From Parasponia andersonii (Eukaryota; Streptophyta; Magnoliopsida; Rosales; Cannabaceae), in the NCBI GenBank assembly GCA_002914805.1, contig JXTB01000242.1, positions 75,816 through 139,815 on the forward strand: a stretch of DNA of 64,000 nucleotides, written 5' to 3'. Positions 56,296-64,000 of the stretch are shown piece after piece (position 1 is the first letter of the stretch; the number at the start of each line of letters is the position of its first letter). Below the pieces are notes generated by a model. The model saw only the letters and a program-made list of their open reading frames with translations. It was not told the DNA's origin and ran no database searches. The translations under genes and the position numbers were made by a program.

Positions 56296-56942
56296 TGTTG
56301 TGCAGTCCAAAAACTATATGTTGGTCAATACCAAAAAGTAAAAGTTAGTGACTAAATGGACATGTCAGGTCGCATGAGTAAGTTGAGTGCGACCTCCTCC
56401 GAATACGATAAATGCGACCTCCTCCGAGTAAGTTAAGTACGACCACCTCTGAATAAGTTAAGTACGACCAGAATGAAAAGGAAATTAGATCAAGCTTCAT
56501 CAAACGGGTAATCTACAAAGAAAGGGAAACAAAAGTTTCTCTTTAAGATCGACCAGTCGTCTCATTTAAGTTATTACTCGGTTATATTATTACTCAAATT
56601 ATATTACACACTTACCCATTTTCATAATTGGGGAACATTGAACTACCCTTATCTATATAAGGGGGTGTTCAATACTGCTGAGGGGATCTTTCTTTGGAGA
56701 ACTTAGAGACTCTTTCACTTTCTGGACACACTCTGTACCCTCGACTCACCTTGAAACTTAACGGAACTCTTGTAATCCTCCAAAAAATAGTGAAAAAATA
56801 GTGGACGTAAGCTCATCTTTTTTGGGGCTGAACTACTATAAAATTTTTGTCTCTTTACTTGCTTTGATTTATTAACCCCTTTCACACACAAGCCATATCT
56901 TGCAATTTACTAAATTCATTGTTGGCAAAACCTTCATCAACA
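56296..56942 (+). mobile_element. 647-bp solo LTR inserted in the Helitron
   Basis: TGTTGTGCAG...TTCATCAACA flanked by exact 5-bp duplications CATCC. Removing it rejoins the Helitron coding frame. A TATA box (CTATATAA, 56653-56660) and a downstream T-rich zone are LTR-like. It includes short repeats of CGACCTCCTCCGA / TAAGTTAAGTACGACC at 56387-56469. There is no internal region, so it arose by LTR-LTR recombination. Its parent family is not otherwise present in this window. Confidence 0.88.
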
Positions 56943-56947
56943 CATCC
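56943..56947 (+). repeat. Solo LTR target-site duplication, right
   Basis: CATCC, pairing with 56291-56295. Confidence 0.85.
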
Positions 56948-58330
56948 TAATAAAAAAAATCTGAACCATTACAAATAGACAAATTTATTATAGTTGAAAT
57001 GTCTAATCCTGAAGAAAACCCACAAAAATACATTATCATAGCAGAGTTCATAATACATGGGCCATGTGGTGTCGTCTAAACAAATGCTCCATGCATGAAA
57101 AACTCTATATGCTCTAAAAAATTCCTCAAATAGTTTAAAAAAGAAACAACCATTAAAGAAAATAGACTCATTAATTAGAAAAATAGAAATATAATATTTT
57201 ATATACAAAAAGAAAGTATTAAATTAAATAACAGATTTGTAGCTCCTTATAATAAAGATTTGTACTTAAAATTATACACCCACATAAATGTCGAAATATG
57301 CTCACAATCCATGTTAATAAAATATTTATTTAAATATTTATCAAAAGGTCCAAATAGAATAAGGACAGTAATAGAAAACAATACATTCATAGGACAATCT
57401 GGAGAAACTACTTATAAAGAAATAGATAAAATAAAAAACTATATTAATCGCCAGTATATAACACCGTAGGAAGCTATGTGGTGATTATACGAATATTCTA
57501 TACATAATAGAAATCCAGCAGTACAACGATTACCAATTCATTTACCACGTATGTAAAATATAATATTCTATTCAAACTGACATCATAATAATATAATTAG
57601 ATAATCAGGAATTGAAAAAATAACTATAATAGAATGGATGGAAATAAATAAATTTAATATAGAAGCAAGGCAATTATCATATATACAATTTCTCACTAAA
57701 CGGGTTTAGAATAATAAATACAAAATTTGGACCCGTGGAAAATCAGGATACTCAATTGGTCAAACATTTTATGTCCACTCAAGTTCTGGAGAATTATATT
57801 ATCTAAAATTATTATTAAATCATCGAAAAGATGCAACAAGCTTTGAATCTATATGAACTATTAATAGTGTAACATACCCAACAAATCAAGTTGTATGCAA
57901 TGTAATATGTCTATTAGGAGATGATAAAGAATAGAATGAATCAATATTAAAAGCCTCATTTTAGTCAACCCTGCATCAATTACGACAATTATTCACTATA
58001 ATCTTACTATTCTGTAATATAAATAATCGAAGAGCATTACTTGAAAATCATTTGAAACTTATGACAGAAGATATTTTATATAGAATAAAAACTTTGCTCA
58101 ATGATCCAAATTTCAGAAAATGAATTATATAATTATGTATTATATGAATTAAAAAAATAATTAAATTTAAATTCATCTACTCTAGCAAATTTTAATCTAG
58201 TACTACTAATAGGAACATTAATTGATGATTTGAATAATAAACTTTTGCGAGAAAAATTAGATTATGACATTAATAAACTAAAAGAAGAAAATGTTATCTT
58301 AGAAAAAAAACTTAAATAATGAATAACGCT
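56948..58330 (+). pseudogene. Helitron RepHel, second Rep part and linker, broken
   Basis: Continues the Rep domain after the solo LTR: ENPQKYIIIAEFIIHGPCG near 57018, then PYNKDLYLKLYTHINVE near 57245. LIKYLFKYLSKGPNR at about 57314-57358 carries the tyrosine/lysine motif that cuts and joins DNA in rolling-circle transposition. EAMW and NPAVQRLPIHLP follow near 57470-57545. The linker segment (FYVHSSSGELYYLKLLLNHR near 57765, LLGDDKE near 57914) leads to the helicase. Stops are frequent. Confidence 0.82.
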
Positions 58331-59730
58331 ATATCTATAAACAAATTATAGATTTATTAAACAATAAAAAAGAAAATTTATTCTTTATTTATGGATACGG
58401 AGGCATAGGAAAAACTTATTTATTGAATACGATTATCAATTAAATTAGATCAAATAACGAAATTGTTTTAGTCGTTACATCATCTGGAATAGCTTCACTA
58501 TTATTACCTAAAAACAAAACTGCACATTCAAGATTCTGAATACCCTTATCAACCGATAAATTTTCTATCTGTCATATCAAAAAAGGAACTCAGTTAGTAA
58601 AATTAATAGAGAAAACAACACTTATATTATCGGATGAAGCACCAATGAATAACAAACACTATTTTGATGCTTTGGATAAGACACTACAAGATCTAAAAAA
58701 TAATTTTGACCAACTTTTTGGTTGAATGACAATCATATTAAGTAGCGATTTCCGACAAATTTTACCTGCTATACCTACTGGAACAAAAGAAGATATAATA
58801 AATGCAAGTATAAATAATTATTACCTATAGCCATACTTTAAATTATTATCATTAACAAAAAATATGAGATTAAAATACCCTTATACTACAGAACAAGAAA
58901 AAAAAAAAAGAAACTTTAGAATTTTTAAAATGGACGTTAAGTGTTGGAAACGATACTGTAGAAGGAATACAAGACCTTAAAAATGAAGATGCAATATGGA
59001 TTAAAATACTAGAAAAATATAAAATATAATATGAATCAAATCCAATTGAAAAATTTTCAAATTTAATATATAAAAATTTCGAATAAAAATTTAGTAATAT
59101 TAATAATATAAGATACAGAGCAATAATAACCCCAAAAAACAAAATAACTTATGATATGAATAAATATACTGTCTTAATACCTAATAAATTGAAAACTTAT
59201 TACAGTTATGACACAATAATAGCCTAAACAGAAAATATTGATAAACTAATCCTATTATACCTTCAAGAATTCTTACATACTTTAAATTTTAATGGTATAT
59301 CACCACATGAATTGAATCTTAAAATAGGAATCCCAATAATGATATTAAGAAATTTAAATCAATCAATGGGATTATGTAATGACACAAGGTTAAATTATAA
59401 ATTCAAATAATGAAAATGAAAAGCATACATTACAAGAATACAAATGATTGTAAACGAATCTAAATGGCCATTTATATTAAAAAGATGACAATTTTCTGTA
59501 AAAACTTATTATGCATTGATAATAAATAAAAGCCAAGGATAATCACTAAATAAAGTAGATATTTATTTAGAAAATTAAATCTTTACACATGGTTAATTAT
59601 ATGTAGTCCTATCACGGGTAACAACCCTAAAAAGACTGTACATATTAATAAATGAATCCATCAATAAATATTCAGCACAAATTAAAAATATAGTTTACAA
59701 AATAATTTTACATAACATTACGTAAGTATA
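58331..59730 (+). pseudogene. Helitron Pif1-like helicase domain, broken
   Basis: Walker A is well preserved as YGYGGIGKTYL at 58389-58421 and Walker B as LILSDEAPM at 58621-58647. SSDFRQILPAIPTGTKEDII follows near 58743, and KNMRLKYP near 58858. The C-terminal helicase motifs (INKSQG near 59524, VLSRVTTLKRL near 59600) remain readable in shifting frames. This domain unwinds DNA during rolling-circle transposition. Stops at 58538, 58723, 58828 and elsewhere break it. Confidence 0.85.
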
Positions 59731-59869
59731 ACAATAACACTATCAATTTCACATTATTAAAATATTATTCTAATATAAATTTATATATCAATGTTTCAAA
59801 TGTTCTCAATAAAATTTTAATGTTATTAGATTTTTCTATGTTGTGGCTAAAAAAAAAAAAAAAAAAAAG

Positions 59870-61320
59870 AGGAATAACAACACCAATACAATCTCTCAAA
59901 CCAAACGAGATTTATGCAATAATAGAAGCTCGCTTTAGTCGACTTTAGCACAATAATGACTATACAACTGGATGAAGAATAAGTCTCGACTGTATTTTAG
60001 TGGAACATGAGGTAAAAAACACCATTAAATTATCTTATCTCATACTATATTATAATTTAGTATAATTTATACATACATATTTTTGTCTTTAATTTCATAA
60101 AACAACGCATATCAATTAAATATTTCTTTTTTAAAAAAAAAATAGTATGAAACAATTCATGGAACAATCAGAGGTCAAGATGTAGATTATATATCATAAC
60201 AAATAGCTGAAGGAGAAGTATATCAAATTACCAATTTCAATGTAGCATCGAACAAACTAAAATATAAGATTGTTCCTCACACTACAATGCTACAATTTAC
60301 CAGAACAACTTCCTTGACTCCAATGACAACGTTAACAACAAACATTCCAATGCACAAATTTTATTTTATAGATTTTAACCAATTAGCATCAAGGACAAAT
60401 GTTCATGATATATTATCATGTACTATTAATTATAATATTATTTCCTTATTAACATATACCAATATTTATTCAAATTTACTAATACCAATTTTCTCTTGCC
60501 AGAATAACAAAAATTACAAAACAAGAGAACAATTGCAAAATTAAATTAGCTAGATCCTTTGACACAATAGGTCAATAAAAATATAATAATATTAATAAAA
60601 TATTATGCACTATAATTTATATTAATATCAAACTTTTTTTTCTCTACCTTTAGGGAATTAAATTTACAGTAAAAGCAACAATATTTAAATTTGAAACACA
60701 TTAAGGTTGGTACTATAACTACTATCACCAATGTTCTAGACAAGTTCGAGAAACCGGAAGTAGATGGTGATGCGATACACATGGTCATCTCTCATCAAAT
60801 ACCAATTCCATTGTAAAAAATATAATCTAATAACATATACTGATACTTTTTTAATTAACTAACCTATATAAAAAAAACATATCTCAAATCATGAGTCATT
60901 AAATAAATTATTCATTTTTTTTTTAATTTCTCTCATATTACTGTCTTAATAGGTATAAATTAAATACAAGAATACAAGACAAGACAAGATTCACCGTCAT
61001 AATAATTTTTGGAAAAGCAGCCCAAAATTTTGATCAAAAGACCATGTTCCGTATTGACAATACAAGAAGGTTATACTGATCCAACAGTATTGCCACTGGT
61101 AATTGAACAACTATAAGGACAAATAAAAATATTCTAAATTTATTTTAGAACAAAGGGAGCTTTAATTGATACAATTGTGTCAAAAATATTTGACGATGAT
61201 GAATCAACTCTATTGACACTTCTAGCACTACCAATCATCCAGGAAACAGAAACAATACTAACAATACCACTAGATCCAAAAGCACCTGACCCCAAAAATA
61301 TCCTAGGAAGGTAAAAAATT
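59870..61320 (+). pseudogene. Helitron RPA-like single-strand-binding part, broken
   Basis: Begins with IQSLKPNEIYAIIEARFSRL near 59894. After an intron-like gap (about 60012-60145) it continues with ETIHGTIRGQDVDYIS near 60151 and YQITNFNVASNKLKYKIVPH near 60224. A zinc-ribbon-like segment WYYNYYHQCSRQVRETGSRW lies near 60710-60769, then RYKLNTRIQDKTRFTVIIIF near 60950. Plant Helitrons often carry such RPA70-like proteins, presumed to bind single-stranded DNA. Multiple stops. Lower certainty on exon limits. Confidence 0.72.
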
Positions 61321-61500
61321 ATTACCAATTTATACTTAATATAATAAAATACAAAATATATTTATTATAATTCAACTAATAACATATCATTTTTATACTT
61401 CAAAATTATTATATTTTCTCTTTTCTGTTATTCTAATATTTATATCTCTAATTACAGCGAAGAGGAGCAACAAAAAAAGGGCAAGTAAAAGCTGTAATGC

Positions 61501-62225
61501 AGACCGCCAAATTATTATAATATAAAATATTTTGTAATATTTTAGATAATATATTATTATATGTTACAAACACATCATATCGTTGTAAAATATCATTACT
61601 TATTATAAATAATATACTAACTATTTTATAAAAAATAATTTATACAATATAATATTTCATACTAAATCTGCAGCAAAAGCACGGGCTACAAGGCTCATTT
61701 TAACTAGAGACGCTTAGTTTTAACGGATTTCAAAATTGCTATTTTTAGAGTAGCTTAATTGTATTACGCAATTACAAGTCTATTTTAAAAAATGAATAAA
61801 ATAATTATAAAGAGCAAGAAGGGGAAAAAAAAAACTAAATTTTGCGTTAAATTTTGCCCCCAAAATTTTTTTCAGACTTCGTGACCATGGGAGGGCTCCA
61901 ATATATTTATTGTTCATTTTCTTTTTTTTTTTTTTTGAGAGTTTGTTGTTTGCTAATGATGTTCTGCTTTTTTTTAAGGGGCCTAAGAAGAATTTGGATA
62001 TTTTCATTTATTGTTTGCTTAACTTGGATATTGAATACACTCTTAAAAATGATAGTTTTCTGAAAGAATCTTAGATTTTTCAAAAACAAAAAAAAAAAAA
62101 CTCATTTGGGATTTTTCAAATTTTTAGTCTTTGGCCCTAAAATTTTGTAAAAAGACCAATAATAAAAATATTTAAATTGGGTTATTCCACAAATAGCAAT
62201 TTTCAAGTCATATTATTTTTTGGGT

Positions 62226-62259
<34 letters not shown>

Positions 62260-63780
62260 CTTTGTTTAAAAAAATTACAAACATAGAAGTTTTAATAGCT
62301 TTCTTCCAAAAATAATCTTGTTTTAAACTCAACCTTGTAAGTAGTTTAGATTATGTAAACGAATTTCAACCAATCAGAAAAGGTTAGGGTTATACTTGAA
62401 ACTTTATAATAAAAATGGTATAAACAAATCCTTTTAGGAAAACAACTAAAGTTAAATTTCTCGGATTCTTTTTTTCAAATTTTGTGGGACTAGAGGGAGT
62501 TTTGACCCCTCAATACCTCTCTCCTCTTCCATGCAATTTTAGCATAAGACAATACATCAAATTGTGGGCCATGCATAAGTAGCGGCAGAGCCATGACTTA
62601 TGCAATGGGGGTGTAAGATAAGTTTCTTTCTTTCTGTCTTTTTTTTTTTTTTTTTCCCTTTTAAACGAAGGTATAAGATAATTTTCAAAATATAATACTG
62701 AAACCAAAAGTATTAAAATTATATAATAGTATTGAACTAAATGAAAATAAAGTGCAATACATTATGAAAAATTTCTCTAAAATTCTAATTTCTTTTCTCT
62801 AATTTCTTATTTTCATGAAGGAATTGTCTTACTTTTTTATTCCCATTGTGAAAGAAAATTTAGAATACATGTTAAAATTAAGTAAGTGAGTTTTGGTAAA
62901 AATAAATATGAATTAATAATAAGGATCTAATTGTGAAAAAATGTTTTAATAGGAGGCAAAATAGAGAAAAATATATTTTATATCTAAAATTAAAATGAAA
63001 AAATTTGAGTGGGACAACCTTTTCCCTCTTTGTGCATATGGTGAAGTTATCCGAGCTTTGTAGCATCATAAGTTAAATGCGTTAAGGGCATAAACAACAC
63101 ATGACACGACACATTAACATATTAGTTACGATGTATTAGCACATTATACTTATGAATTTTATACATTATTTTTAATTATTTTAAATATCTAAGTCTTTTA
63201 AATTCTTTTTTTTTTTTGTTTTGGCTTCTCTTCAACTAAAGTTCAACTCTAAATATAAAAGGTTATTATTATTTTATACTTTTTCCTTTATTTACATTTA
63301 AATATTATGAAAAAAAATTATAAACTGATGTTAAAATTTAAAAAAATTTACAATTTAAATTGGCCAATTTTAGCACAAATTAACTAGCATATGTAAGCAT
63401 ATGGAGTGACACATAGCACAATATGACACATGATAGGATATAAAAGCATATTTATGCCCAACCTAAAATAGACCTTACGTGCTAACACAATAAGACACAT
63501 TGAATAGTTGTAGATGAAACCTTGAGATGAAATTTAAAGATGTTATTGATATGTATTTTTTTTTTTGGGTTTAACTTTCAATGTTTTTTTCCCCCTTTTC
63601 TCAGGACAAAAGATGAAAAATTATGGCAACAACCTAAATGTTAAGTCTGTATATACCGGTTACGTAACATCTATATTTCTACATTAATATATAGAAGAAT
63701 GAATAAGCAAGTATAGATCGACATGTTTTCTTTTTTTTTTTTTGGGTCCTGTTAATTTTTTTTTAATTTTGTCCTTTCAG
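61501..63780. other. AT-rich DNA, no supported gene
   Basis: Contains homopolymer runs, an (AT)n microsatellite at 62228-62258, and a possible MITE remnant at about 63085-63510. In the last, GGGCATAAACA and TTATGCCC are inverted and ACACATGACACGACAC-type motifs recur. Nothing coding is convincing. Confidence 0.4.
62228..62258 (+). repeat. (AT)n microsatellite
   Basis: About 15 TA dinucleotides in a row. Confidence 0.9.
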
Positions 63781-63892
63781 CAAGATTTTGATTGAGACAT
63801 TTACCATTGTGAAAATGTGTCAGAAAGATTCATTGGCAAAAGACTGTGCGCAAAAGTACCTTAGCACCGAAATAGAAAATGCGTCGATAAAG
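63781..63892 (+). CDS. Possible internal exon of an unknown gene
   Basis: A T-rich tract ending GTCCTTTCAG gives a strong acceptor, and AAAG|GTAGTC a plausible donor. The 112-bp exon is open (…KILIETFTIVKMCQKDSLAK and onward) with balanced amino-acid use, unlike the surrounding AT-rich noise. A second acceptor-like site (CCCCCTTTTCTCAG) at 63589-63602 precedes a small open stretch. I do not recognise the protein. The rest of the gene would lie beyond the window's right edge. It could also be a chance open frame. Confidence 0.3.
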
Positions 63893-64000
63893 GTAGTCTT
63901 TTTACGATGGAATATAGTTGTCTGCAATAAATGCCTTGCCAACAAATGTTGTCGCTGCTCAACCATTTCCCAACGACGTAACTAAAATGATTTTTATTTA

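Larger units (their letters stand above)
54419..61500 (+). mobile_element. Decayed autonomous Helitron with nested solo LTR
   Basis: Plus-strand remnants of a RepHel protein (Rep nuclease then Pif1-like helicase) are followed by an RPA-like part, the gene set of plant Helitrons. A 647-bp solo LTR interrupts it. The terminal TC, hairpin and CTRR signals could not be located; a GCACGGGC-containing stretch near 61680 is a weak candidate for the 3' end. Dense stops show long inactivity. Boundaries are those of the coding remnants. Confidence 0.85.

Noticed and set aside
62500..62680. GGCAGAGCCATGACTTATGC stretch as a transposon end
   Set aside because: Resembles a motif seen in some plant repeats, but no matching second end was found.

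Overview
This window is nuclear DNA from a flowering plant, most likely a eudicot. The evidence is a chloroplast-targeted polyphenol oxidase, plant lineages of Ty1/copia and Ty3/gypsy retrotransposons, a plant-type Helitron with an RPA-like tail, and plant-type splice sites in a broken gene. The species cannot be fixed from the sequence. The region is transposon-dominated: one protein-coding gene looks intact, one host gene is a pseudogene, and nearly all other recognisable coding sequence belongs to dead mobile elements. No CRISPR array, operon or recognisable RNA gene was seen. Assembly gaps lie at 21400, 28261, 29394-29632 and 49301-49380.

Layout. 1-4580: most of a decayed copia element (copia-1), cut by the window edge at its 5' LTR. 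About 4690-7168: a multi-exon pseudogene resembling the plant 'uncharacterized protein At4g04980' family, with several stops, frameshifts and a lost splice donor. 7169-19400: AT-rich DNA with a foldback MITE, small tandem repeats, a non-autonomous hAT element with a target-site duplication (9901-10690), a very diverged gypsy-type solo LTR (about 12052-14629), and a tandem array of foldback units (18283-18956) next to the polyphenol oxidase promoter. 19454-21277: the intact, intronless polyphenol oxidase gene. 23515-38839: copia-2, flanked by the 5-bp duplication CTCTC, with a Tat-like gypsy element (23819-33589) inserted in its 5' LTR. The Tat-like element has lost protease, RT and RNase H, carries two tandem-repeat arrays, and has a spliced antisense gene with its own TATA box. 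41753-53407: a Tekay/Del-type chromovirus on the minus strand, flanked by ATATA, with a second, internally deleted chromovirus (47267-50365) nested inside it. About 54419-61500: a decayed autonomous Helitron (HUH Rep, Pif1-like helicase, RPA-like part) on the plus strand, interrupted by a 647-bp solo LTR with a CATCC duplication. 61500-64000: AT-rich DNA with one possible exon of an unknown gene at 63781-63892.

How it fits together. Polyphenol oxidase is the only gene expected to make a functional product, a thylakoid-lumen dicopper enzyme. The rest records successive insertion, internal deletion, solo-LTR formation and point decay. Nesting gives relative order: Tat is younger than copia-2, the second chromovirus is younger than the first, and the solo LTR is younger than the Helitron. 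I found no convincing undescribed functional system. The observations most worth checking are the antisense gene and hairpin-bearing minisatellite of the Tat element, the foldback array upstream of polyphenol oxidase, and the 11-copy TTGAC(C/T) cluster in the copia-2 leader.
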